A stretch of 14,717 nt of DNA, from NCBI GenBank assembly GCA_040307135.1, contig JAWRKD010000070.1:1-14717 (forward strand), written 5' to 3'. Within the stretch, counting starts at the first letter, position 1, and the number at the start of each line of letters is the position of its first letter. The notes below the pieces were generated by a model that had not been told where the DNA came from, made no database searches, and was given only the letters and a program-made list of their open reading frames with translations. Origin of the DNA: Aminidesulfovibrio sp040307135 (lineage in GTDB: Bacteria > Desulfobacterota > Desulfovibrionia > Desulfovibrionales > Desulfovibrionaceae). Positions 6,589-13,731 of the stretch are shown in pieces. The position numbers and the translations under genes were made by a program.

Positions 6589-7752
6589 TCATATGGTGGG
6601 ATATTCCTCCAGCGGCTGCCGGGCCCCAGGCGCAGGCAGACGCACGAAAAAGGCCGTGCCCTTGCCCGGCTCGGATTCCACGTCCAGGCTGCCGCCGTGC
6701 TGCTCCACTATCTTGCGGCTGGCGGCCAGGCCCAGGCCCGTGCCATGGCCTCCCTTGGTGCTGAAAAAGAGGGTGAAGAGCAGGTCCATGGTCTGGGTGT
6801 CCATGCCCGGACCCGTGTCCCGCACCACATAGCGCACCCCTCCGCCGGGCTCGGACTCCACGCCCAGCTCCACGCTGCAGGGCCTGGCCGCGCCCTCTTC
6901 GGCGCAGGCGTCCAGGGCGTTGACCACCAGGTTGAGCAGACAGCGGTGCATGGCCTCGGGGTCCAGCAGAGCCTGGGGCAGGTCCGGGGCCTTTTCCAGA
7001 CGCAATTCCACGCCCTGCTTCGCGGCCCGGGGCCGCATGAGCGCGGCCACCTCCTCCAGAGGCCCGGCCGGGTCCACGGGCCGGGGCCTGAGCTCCTCGG
7101 GCCGGGAATAGTCCAGCAGGGCCAGGGAAAGGTCCTTGATCTTCTCCACATTGGACTTGAGCATCTCCCAGCCCTGCTCCAGGTAGGTGCGCCGGTCCTG
7201 GCGCAGGCCCTGCTCCAGAAGGAAGATGCAGCCCTCCAGGCCGCCGGCGATGTTCTTGATGGCGTGGGCCATGCCCGCGGCGGCCTGGCCCGCGGCGGCC
7301 AGGCGCTCGGCGCGCACGAGCTCGCGGGTCTTCTCGGCCACCAGCTGTTCCAGGTTGGTGGTGTACCGGCGCAGGCGGCGGCGCATGTCCAACCTCTCCC
7401 GGGCGCGCTTGAGCGCGATGCCCAGGATGGCGTCGTTGATGGGCTTGGTGACGAAGTCCGAGGCCTCGCGCTGGATGCTCTGGATGGCCAGATCGATGTC
7501 GCCGTGGCCGGTGATCATGATCACCTCCACGTCGGGGTCGCGGCGCTTGAGCCGCTCCAGGAGCTCGATGCCGTCCATGCCGGGCATCTTGATGTCCGTG
7601 AGCACCAGCGAGGGCCGCACGCGGTCGAACACGGCCAGGGCCTCCTCGCCGGTGCGGGCCGTGTGAACCCTGTAGCCGGCGTCGGCCAAGGACAGGGAGA
7701 GCACCGTGCGGATGCCCTCTTCGTCATCCACCAGCAGCAGATCCATGTCCAC
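6589..7752 (-). CDS. Soluble receiver-histidine kinase (receiver, HisKA, HATPase)
   Basis: The protein has 387 residues with no membrane segment and no PAS domain. The receiver occupies about 3-120 (D9/D10, phospho-acceptor D53, T81, K103). A coiled helix follows, then the H-box MAHAIKN with H163 and a C-terminal ATPase domain (NLVVNALDAC, DTGPGM, GTGLGLAASRK). The start is taken as GTG 7752 because GGGAG lies six bases upstream; ATG 7746 is the alternative. The gene overlaps the end of the membrane kinase gene by 29 bp (7724-7752), a sign of coupled expression. With a receiver at the N-terminus and no sensor, it could be switched by phosphate from the membrane kinase and pass the signal to the two stand-alone receivers. 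That is an inference. Its first 170 residues align without gaps to the other receiver-kinase at 3983-2064. Confidence 0.93.
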   Translation of the reverse strand: MDMDLLLVDDEEGIRTVLSLSLADAGYRVHTARTGEEALAVFDRVRPSLVLTDIKMPGMDGIELLERLKRRDPDVEVIMITGHGDIDLAIQSIQREASDFVTKPINDAILGIALKRARERLDMRRRLRRYTTNLEQLVAEKTRELVRAERLAAAGQAAAGMAHAIKNIAGGLEGCIFLLEQGLRQDRRTYLEQGWEMLKSNVEKIKDLSLALLDYSRPEELRPRPVDPAGPLEEVAALMRPRAAKQGVELRLEKAPDLPQALLDPEAMHRCLLNLVVNALDACAEEGAARPCSVELGVESEPGGGVRYVVRDTGPGMDTQTMDLLFTLFFSTKGGHGTGLGLAASRKIVEQHGGSLDVESEPGKGTAFFVRLPAPGARQPLEEYPTI

Positions 7753-10030
7753 GCGCTTCTCCCTCGGGCCAGACCGGGAAGGTCAGGATGAACCGGGTCC
7801 ACTCCCCTTCCAGGGATTCGGCCCGGATGTCGCCGCCGCAGTCCTTGACGATGCCGTAGCTGATGGACAGCCCCAGGCCCGTGCCCTTGCCCACCTTCTT
7901 GGTGGTGAAGAAGGGCTCGAAGATCTTGTCCAGAATGCCGGGCGGGATGCCCTTGCCGGTGTCCTCCACCGTGACCTTGACCATGTTCCCGGCGCGCTCC
8001 GAGCTGATGCTGATGCGCTTGTCCCCGGCGGGCTTCTCCAGCCCGCCCCACTTGTCCTCGATGGCGTCGCGGGCGTTCAGGAGCAGGTTGATGAAGACCT
8101 GCTCCAGCCGTCCCGGGTCCGCGGTGATGGCCGGCAGGTCCGCGGCCAGGTTCCAGACCACGGCGATCTCGCGCAGTTTGAGCTGCTGGCTGAAGATGTC
8201 GAAGGCCCGGGTGAGCACCTCGTTGATCTGCACCGGCCCCATGCTCATCTCGGGCTTGCGGCCGAACTCCCGCAGATGGTTGATGATCCTGGTGGCGCGA
8301 TCCACGTGGCTGTCGATCTCCCGGGCCATGGTGCCCAGGATGTCCTCGGCCAGGGGCTCCTTGCGCTCCACCTTGCGGGCGATGAAGCTGCTTGCGGTCT
8401 TGATCACCGAAAGCGGCTGGTTCAGCTCGTGGGCCACGCCCGTGGCCATTTCGCCCAGGGTGGCCATCTTGGAGGCCTGGATGAGCTGCTGCTCGGTCTC
8501 CAGGCGCTTGGTGATGTCGCTGGTGGTCACCAGGAGCACCTTGTGCCCCGAGTACTCCGAGGGCGAGACGCGCAGCGTCACGTAGATGCTGCGGCCGTCC
8601 TGGGTCACGTTGCGGACGCGGTCCAGGAGGCGGCATTCGCGCAGGGCCGCGGACACGCTCTCGCGGTCCTCCTCGCGGCAGAGGTTCAGGAAGATGCTGC
8701 CCACCAGCTGTTCCTTGCTGAAGCCGTAGATGGCCTGCACGGACTCGTTGCAGTCCAGGATCTGGAGGCTCACGGCGTCGAGCACGAACAACGGGTTGGG
8801 CGTGTTCTTGAAGATGGCCAGGTACTTGCGCTCGGAGCGCTCGAGCTTCTGCTCCAACTGCTTGCGCGAAGTGATGTCCAGGCTCATCTCCATGGCCGCC
8901 ACGATCTCGCCCTCGGCGTTGCGGATGGGCGAGGCGGTCACCAGCCAGTGGCGCATGCGGCCGTCGGCGTCCGGGCCGGATTCCTCGCTGCAGGTGGAGC
9001 GGCCGGTCTTGAAGGTGAGCTCCACCGGGCAGTTGGGGCACTTCTCGTTGCGGCCCTTGTAGGCGTGGTAGCAGAAATCCGCGTTCTTGGGCTTGAATTT
9101 CTCCTTGAACTCCGCGTTGTAGCGCAGGAGCCGGAAGTCGCGGTCCTGCACCGTGATGATGCAGGGAACGTGGGAGAAAAGATGCTGGTACTCGTCGCGC
9201 TGGCGGTTCAGTTCGATCTGCTTGTTGCTGATGTCCCGGCCCATGTCCGTGATGGACTTGGCCAGCTGGCCCATCTCGTCCTCGTGGTCGATGTCGATGC
9301 GCGAGCACTGGCCGCCCTTGGCGATGAGCTGGGTGCCCACGATGAGCCTGCGGATGGGCCGGATCACGAAGCGGTGCATGAAGATGTAGATGACCCCGGC
9401 CAGGACCAGGAAGACCGCAGCGGTGAACGCGATGATCCGGTTGCGGAACAGGACCACTTCCTTGTCCAGGTCCTCCAGGGAGACCACCACGTCGATGGCG
9501 CCCAGGATCTTCTTGTCGGGGGGGTGGTAGTGGCAGCCCTCGGAGCAGCCGGGCTCGTTATAGACCGGGCTGATGATGCCCAGAAGCCGCGTGCCGTCCC
9601 AGCTCTCGAAGATACGGGTGCGCTCCTCCAGATCCAGGGTGGACGTGGGCGGGGAGCTGCGGTGGCAGACGTAGCAGGCCTCGGCCTCGATGTTGGTGCG
9701 GGTGTCGATCTCGCGTTCCACGTTGGAATACTTGATCTCCCCGGCCTTGTTGTAGATGCGCAGGGCCAGGATGTTCTTCTGCCGGCCGATGTTGCCGATG
9801 ATCTGCTGGATGTCCTCGCGGGAGTTGAGCATCATGGCGTAGTGGGTGCCGAGCTTGATGGTCGTGCCCAGGCGGTCGGCCTCGGCCACCACGTAACCCA
9901 TGAGCTGCTCCTCCTGGTGCACGATGGCCATGTAGGAGAGCAGACAGATGCTCAGGAACAGGCAGATGCCGGTGGAGAGGATGAGCTTGGCGGTGAGGCT
10001 CTGGCGCACCAGTCTCGGAATCCCCCACAT
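7724..10030 (-). CDS. Membrane histidine kinase with a periplasmic domain carrying two candidate haem c sites, HAMP, two PAS, HisKA, HATPase
   Basis: The protein has 768 residues from ATG 10030, which has GGAGGAG nine bases upstream; ATG 10078 would add 16 residues before the first membrane helix. Membrane helices lie at about 13-37 and 199-222 and enclose a periplasmic sensor domain. That domain has a haem c motif CYVCH (C119, C122, H123) and a second, unusual CSEGCH (C162, C166, H167; C-x3-C-H). A HAMP linker (about 223-275) is followed by PAS 1 (about 280-390, with C320, C331 and C334 as C-x10-C-x2-C-P) and PAS 2 (about 400-510). The H-box is GVAHELNQPL with H534. The ATPase domain has NLLLNARDAI, DTGKGIP and GTGLGLSISYG. 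It starts the leftward gene run and faces the tmc operon across a divergent intergenic region. A redox-sensing role is strongly suggested by the haem motifs but is not shown. Confidence 0.94.
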   Translation of the reverse strand: MWGIPRLVRQSLTAKLILSTGICLFLSICLLSYMAIVHQEEQLMGYVVAEADRLGTTIKLGTHYAMMLNSREDIQQIIGNIGRQKNILALRIYNKAGEIKYSNVEREIDTRTNIEAEACYVCHRSSPPTSTLDLEERTRIFESWDGTRLLGIISPVYNEPGCSEGCHYHPPDKKILGAIDVVVSLEDLDKEVVLFRNRIIAFTAAVFLVLAGVIYIFMHRFVIRPIRRLIVGTQLIAKGGQCSRIDIDHEDEMGQLAKSITDMGRDISNKQIELNRQRDEYQHLFSHVPCIITVQDRDFRLLRYNAEFKEKFKPKNADFCYHAYKGRNEKCPNCPVELTFKTGRSTCSEESGPDADGRMRHWLVTASPIRNAEGEIVAAMEMSLDITSRKQLEQKLERSERKYLAIFKNTPNPLFVLDAVSLQILDCNESVQAIYGFSKEQLVGSIFLNLCREEDRESVSAALRECRLLDRVRNVTQDGRSIYVTLRVSPSEYSGHKVLLVTTSDITKRLETEQQLIQASKMATLGEMATGVAHELNQPLSVIKTASSFIARKVERKEPLAEDILGTMAREIDSHVDRATRIINHLREFGRKPEMSMGPVQINEVLTRAFDIFSQQLKLREIAVVWNLAADLPAITADPGRLEQVFINLLLNARDAIEDKWGGLEKPAGDKRISISSERAGNMVKVTVEDTGKGIPPGILDKIFEPFFTTKKVGKGTGLGLSISYGIVKDCGGDIRAESLEGEWTRFILTFPVWPEGEARGHGSAAGG
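7759..7763 (-). promoter_or_regulatory. Ribosome binding site supporting the GTG start of the receiver-kinase
   Basis: GGGAG lies six bases from GTG 7752 but twelve from ATG 7746, so it favours the GTG. It lies inside the coding end of the membrane kinase gene. Confidence 0.5.
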
Positions 10031-10039
10031 GCCGCAACA

Positions 10040-10046
10040 CTCCTCC
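10040..10046 (-). promoter_or_regulatory. Ribosome binding site supporting the ATG 10030 start of the membrane kinase
   Basis: GGAGGAG lies nine bases before ATG 10030. The upstream ATG at 10078 has no comparable site, so the shorter form is preferred. Confidence 0.55.
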
Positions 10047-10124
10047 ACCGTCAGCGGGCGCCCGGACGGCGGCCGCATTGTCTAGCAATTGACTCGTATT
10101 TAGCCCATATCATATCCTCTCGCA

Positions 10125-10152
10125 TTGTCACCATTTTTCTCCATGCTATAAT
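10125..10152 (+). promoter_or_regulatory. Predicted sigma70 promoter with extended -10, reading towards tmcD
   Basis: The -35 is TTGTCA (10125-10130, five of six consensus bases). A 16-base spacer leads to TATAAT (10147-10152, six of six), preceded by TGC, which makes an extended -10. Transcription would start near 10159, giving a leader of about 280 bases before the tmcD ATG at 10440. The motif is strong for so GC-rich a genome, although AT-rich DNA raises the chance of random matches. Confidence 0.6.
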
Positions 10153-10381
10153 AACTACCATTTTGGTCGGGATAATATTTTATACTGTAGTAAATTTATC
10201 GGGAATGGATTGCCCCACACAAAACCGTAGTAAAAAAATCCATGATTCTGACGCTCGCGTATTTTTTCAAGTCCCCCTCTTTCCAAAAGACGAAAAAGGT
10301 GTTAGTGTCGCTGCAATTATAAAGCATCCCAATATCTTGTAATATACATGCAACGTGGTAACTTTCGTTTTTGACGTGTCC

Positions 10382-10412
10382 GCGCCCCGGTCACGCAACT
10401 CGACCGGTGCGC
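10382..10412. repeat. Long imperfect palindrome in the tmcD leader (operator or leader hairpin)
   Basis: The arms are 10382-10392 (GCGCCCCGGTC) and 10402-10412 (GACCGGTGCGC), separated by nine bases. Ten of eleven positions pair and the single mismatch is C/T. The element ends 18 bases before the GGAGG of tmcD. It could be a protein-binding operator or an RNA hairpin that affects translation or transcript stability. No T-run follows, so it is not an intrinsic terminator. Confidence 0.55.
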
Positions 10413-10439
10413 CAACCTCAAGCGAGTCAAGGAGGCCCT

Positions 10440-11702
10440 ATGCTGCACCCCGCGTCGTCATGGGACTGGCAGCCTGGTGAGCGGGTGGTGCTGGACTCCA
10501 CCGTCTGCCCGGCGCCGCACGAATGGCAGGAGGAGCCCTATGTCGCGCCCGACGGCGAGACATTCGGGGCGGCCGTCCGCCTGGAGGACGGAACATTCAC
10601 CATGTGCGTGAACGGCGTCCCCTGGGAGACATCGTTCGACAAACTCTGGCATCCGCGTTTCGGTCCCGACGGGCGACTTACGGCCATTGTGCAGCAGGAC
10701 GGGGAATGGACCCTGGCTGTGGACGGCGAGGCCTGGCCGGAAAGCTACGCCTTCATGTGGACTCCGCTCTTCTCCCTCGACGGGGCGGTGATCGCCACGG
10801 CCATCCAGCAGGATGGCGGATACGGCATCTGCGTGGATGGAACGCCGTGGGATACTTTGTACGAGAACGCCAATGAATTCTCTCTGAGCCGCGACGGTCA
10901 GTCCTCTGCCGCCGTGGTCCAGACGCAGTCCCTGGCCGCCGCGGACATCGCCGCCTTCCAGCGCGGCGTGTTCAGCGTGGCGGTGAACGGCCAGGCCTGG
11001 GACAAGACCTTCGTCAACGCCTGGACCCCGACTTTCGACGCCGCCGGGCAGCGCGTGGCCGCCCAGGTGCGCCTGAGCCTCTATGACTACTCCATCGCCG
11101 TGGACGGCGAACTCTGGAAACAGAACTACGCCTGCGTCTGGGAGCCCCGCTTCAACCCGGCCTCCGGGGCCGTGGTGGCGCCGGTGCGCATCGCCGGGTC
11201 CTGGGGCCTGGCCCAGGACGGCCAGGTCATCTGGGAGCCGGTCTTCGCCCAGTGCTGGCAGCATGACTTCAGCCGCGACGGCAAGACCATCGGCGCCATC
11301 GTGGCCACGGGCTACGGCAAGTTCACCGTGGCCGTGAACGCCAAGCCCTGGGCCGCCACCTTCCCGGTGGTCACGGACCTGGTGCTCTCCGCCGACGGCA
11401 AGCGGGCCGCGGCCCTGGCCAACGAGTACAACGCCAACTGGCGGGTGGTCGTGGACGGACAGGCCTGGAACGGCCAGTTCGACATGGCCTGGAAGCCGGC
11501 GTTCAGCCCCGACGGGCTGCACGTGGCGGCCAAGGTGGAAAGGGGCGGCAGGCAGACGGTGCTCCTGGACGGCAAGCCCTACAAGCGGGACTTCGAGCAG
11601 GTCTGGGAACCCTCCTTCAGCCCCGACGGCGCCAAGGTGCTCATCCGCGCCCGCGACGGCGGCAAATACCTCCGCATCGTGGCCCAGGCCACGGACTTCT
11701 AA
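10440..11702 (+). CDS. tmcD: TmcD, cytoplasmic Trp-rich repeat protein of the Tmc complex
   Basis: The protein has 420 residues from ATG 10440, with GGAGG four bases upstream. There is no signal peptide or membrane helix, so it is cytoplasmic. It is built from about nine repeats of some 45 residues with the pattern V(D/N)G-x-x-W, x-W-x-P-x-F, then S-x-DG. Examples are LAVDGEAW, ICVDGTPW, VAVNGQAW and IAVDGELW. These look like blades of a WD40/PD40-type beta-propeller. There are about 21 Trp residues (5 percent). Known biology: the D. vulgaris Tmc complex includes a Trp-rich TmcD whose role is not established. Here it is the first gene of the operon, with tmcC starting 11 bases after its stop. 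A scaffold or docking role for the cytoplasmic side of the complex is an inference. Confidence 0.88.
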   Translation: MLHPASSWDWQPGERVVLDSTVCPAPHEWQEEPYVAPDGETFGAAVRLEDGTFTMCVNGVPWETSFDKLWHPRFGPDGRLTAIVQQDGEWTLAVDGEAWPESYAFMWTPLFSLDGAVIATAIQQDGGYGICVDGTPWDTLYENANEFSLSRDGQSSAAVVQTQSLAAADIAAFQRGVFSVAVNGQAWDKTFVNAWTPTFDAAGQRVAAQVRLSLYDYSIAVDGELWKQNYACVWEPRFNPASGAVVAPVRIAGSWGLAQDGQVIWEPVFAQCWQHDFSRDGKTIGAIVATGYGKFTVAVNAKPWAATFPVVTDLVLSADGKRAAALANEYNANWRVVVDGQAWNGQFDMAWKPAFSPDGLHVAAKVERGGRQTVLLDGKPYKRDFEQVWEPSFSPDGAKVLIRARDGGKYLRIVAQATDF

Positions 11703-11713
11703 GGGAGGACGGC

Positions 11714-12373
11714 ATGCACGACATCTACAACTTGGTCACCGGTCCCCTGGCCTGGCTGGCCTGGGGCATCTTCCTTGTGGGCTCCGTCTATCGGCTGGCC
11801 ATCATGTACATCCTGGCCAAAAAGAAGGACGCCGCCTCCATGGCCTACATGAGCTGGGGCTACTCCCTGCGCTCCATCATCAACTGGCTCATTCCCTTCA
11901 ACGCCCTGGGCTGGCGGAAGAATCCGCTGATGACCGTGGCCACCTTCGCCTTCCACATCTGTCTGGTGGCCGCGCCCATCTTCCTCCTGGCCCACGTGGC
12001 CCTCTGGGACCAGTTCTTCGGGATCACCTATCCGGTGCTCGACGAGAACGTGACCAACATCATGACCATGATCGTGGTGGCGGCGGCCCTGGTCTTCGCG
12101 GCCCGGCGCATCTTCCAGAAGGAAGTCCGCTACGTGAGCGGATTCCAGGACTGGCTCATTCTGGCCATCGCGGCCCTGCCCTTCGTCACCGGGCTTCTGG
12201 CCTACTACCAGGTGGGCAACTACCAGGTCATGATCGTCCTGCACATCCTGACCGGCGAGATCATGCTGGCGGCCATCCCATTCACCCGGCTCTCGCACAT
12301 GCTCTTCTCCGTGTTCACGAGAAGCTACATGGGCTCGGAATTCGGCGGCGTGCGCAGGGTCAAGGACTGGTGA
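11714..12373 (+). CDS. tmcC: TmcC, membrane cytochrome b-like subunit of the Tmc complex
   Basis: The protein has 219 residues from ATG 11714, with GGGAGG five bases upstream. Five hydrophobic helices lie at about 12-34, 73-97, 113-131, 147-165 and 171-197. Four histidines sit in membrane helices in two pairs, H81/H94 and H177/H195, a pattern like the NarI/DsrM family of dihaem b subunits. These would bind two b haems near opposite sides of the membrane. The protein should carry electrons between the periplasmic cytochrome TmcA and the cytoplasmic iron-sulfur protein TmcB, and possibly exchange quinol; quinone use is not shown by the sequence. The end is strongly basic and cytoplasmic. The gene sits between tmcD and tmcB with short gaps (11 and 23 bases), in one operon. 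Confidence 0.9.
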   Translation: MHDIYNLVTGPLAWLAWGIFLVGSVYRLAIMYILAKKKDAASMAYMSWGYSLRSIINWLIPFNALGWRKNPLMTVATFAFHICLVAAPIFLLAHVALWDQFFGITYPVLDENVTNIMTMIVVAAALVFAARRIFQKEVRYVSGFQDWLILAIAALPFVTGLLAYYQVGNYQVMIVLHILTGEIMLAAIPFTRLSHMLFSVFTRSYMGSEFGGVRRVKDW

Positions 12374-12396
12374 TCTCCTGAAGGAGGAGGAAATAC

Positions 12397-13713
12397 ATGG
12401 GCATCAAGGACAGACTCATCGAGGACGTCGGCCTCCGCGAAGGGGTCAAGCGCCTCACCGAGGACAAAATCGAAAAGGTCGTGCAGGCCGTGCTCAAGGG
12501 CGAGACCGGCGCGCGTCTGGCGGCCTACAACGAGATCTGCATGCGCTGCGGGCTCTGCTCCGAGGCCTGCCACTTCTACCTCTCCCATGACGGCGATCCC
12601 TCGTACTCGCCCGTGGGCAAGGTCCAGCAGACCATGGCCCGGCTCATCAAGACCAAGGGCCGCGTCAGCCCGGACGAGATCTACGGCATGGCCCAGATCG
12701 CCTACACCGAATGCAACCTGTGCCGCCGCTGCGTGCACTTCTGCCCCGTGGGCATCGACACCGGCTACATCATGAGCACGGTGCGCCGCATCTGCCACAA
12801 GCTCGGGGTCACGCCGCAGTACATCCAGGACACGGCCCACAGCCATTCGGCCACCTTCAACCAGATGTGGGTCAAGGAAGACGAGTGGATCGACTCCCTG
12901 CAGTGGCAGGAGGACGAGGCCCGCGAGGAGTTCCCCGGCCTGCGCATCCCCTTGGACAAGGAAGGCGCGGAGATCTACTACTCGGTCATCGCGCCCGAGC
13001 CCAAGTTCCGCACCCAGCTCATCTACCAGGCCGCGGCCATCTTCAACGCCGCGGGCGTGGACTGGACCATGCCCTCGGAGCCCGGCTGGGACAACTCGGA
13101 CATGTGCATGTTCACCGGCGACTTCGAGATGATGGGCCGGCTCAAGCGCCGCCACTTCGAGTCTGCGCAGAAGCTCAAGGTCAAGCGCATCGTCATGGGC
13201 GAGTGCGGCCACGCCTTCCGCTCGGTCTATGACATGGGCAACCGCTGGGTGGCCTGGAAGATGTACCCGGTGCCGGTCATCCACTCCATCGAGTTCTTCT
13301 GGGAACTCATGAAGCAGGGCAAGATCAAGCTGGCCAAGAAGTACCCCGGCCCGGTGACGGTGCACGACCCCTGCAACGTGGTCCGCGGCCGCGGCCACCA
13401 CGAGAAGCTCCGCGAGCTCGTGCGCTTCCTCATCGACGGCGAGATCATCGAGACGGCCTCCAACCGCGAGCACAACCTCTGCTGCACCGCGGGCGGCGGC
13501 GTGATCAACTGCGGGCCGCCGTTCAAGAACGTCCGGCTGGACGGAAGCAAGGCCAAAGCCGAGGAACTGCGGGCCACGGGGGTCAAGACCATCGTCGCCC
13601 CGTGCCACAACTGCCACGGCGGACTGGAAGACACGGTCCACCGCTACAAGCTGGAGATGCACATCAAGTTCCTCGGCGACATCATCTACGAGTGCATGGA
13701 AAAGCCGAGCTAG
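12397..13713 (+). CDS. tmcB: TmcB, HdrD-like cytoplasmic iron-sulfur protein of the Tmc complex
   Basis: The protein has 438 residues from ATG 12397 behind AAGGAGG. The N-terminal ferredoxin part has two complete 4Fe-4S motifs: C48, C51, C54, C58 and C106, C109, C112, C116-P. The C-terminal half belongs to the heterodisulfide reductase subunit D family. It has one complete CCG motif (C326, C362-C363, C403-x2-C406), which in the family binds a special 4Fe-4S cluster. The first CCG repeat is degenerate; only C237 and C270 are visible. No signal peptide is present. It should take or give electrons on the cytoplasmic face through TmcC, in a way analogous to DsrK or HdrD. The final cytoplasmic acceptor is not known from the sequence. 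It is followed 18 bases later by tmcA. Confidence 0.95.
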   Translation: MGIKDRLIEDVGLREGVKRLTEDKIEKVVQAVLKGETGARLAAYNEICMRCGLCSEACHFYLSHDGDPSYSPVGKVQQTMARLIKTKGRVSPDEIYGMAQIAYTECNLCRRCVHFCPVGIDTGYIMSTVRRICHKLGVTPQYIQDTAHSHSATFNQMWVKEDEWIDSLQWQEDEAREEFPGLRIPLDKEGAEIYYSVIAPEPKFRTQLIYQAAAIFNAAGVDWTMPSEPGWDNSDMCMFTGDFEMMGRLKRRHFESAQKLKVKRIVMGECGHAFRSVYDMGNRWVAWKMYPVPVIHSIEFFWELMKQGKIKLAKKYPGPVTVHDPCNVVRGRGHHEKLRELVRFLIDGEIIETASNREHNLCCTAGGGVINCGPPFKNVRLDGSKAKAEELRATGVKTIVAPCHNCHGGLEDTVHRYKLEMHIKFLGDIIYECMEKPS

Positions 13714-13731
13714 GGCTGGGGGAGAACGAAC

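Larger units (their letters stand above)
10031..10439. other. Divergent intergenic region between the haem-type kinase and tmcD
   Basis: This 409-bp stretch has no convincing gene. From about 10085 to 10380 it is markedly AT-rich, unlike all flanking genes. It contains a good rightward sigma70-type promoter (10125-10152), an A-run (10232-10238) and a T-run (10262-10267), and a long imperfect palindrome (10382-10412) just before the tmcD ribosome binding site. A 45-codon open frame (10205-10342) has no good ribosome binding site. No convincing leftward promoter for the kinase could be placed. Confidence 0.7.

Noticed and set aside
10178..10200. AT-rich near-palindrome around TACTGTA as a regulator site
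   Set aside because: Pairing breaks after a few bases on each side and it matches no operator I recognise.
10232..10267. A-run, short ACG/CGT stem and T-run resembling a two-way terminator
   Set aside because: The GC stem is only three or four pairs. It lies inside the presumed tmc leader with no gene ending nearby.
7706..10342. An 878-codon open frame on the plus strand
   Set aside because: It is antisense to the membrane kinase, which has complete kinase motifs. Its product has no recognisable domain.
10371..10399. TTGACG at 10371 as a tmcD -35 element
   Set aside because: The -35 match is good, but at 16-18 bases the sequence is GC-rich and has no -10 element.
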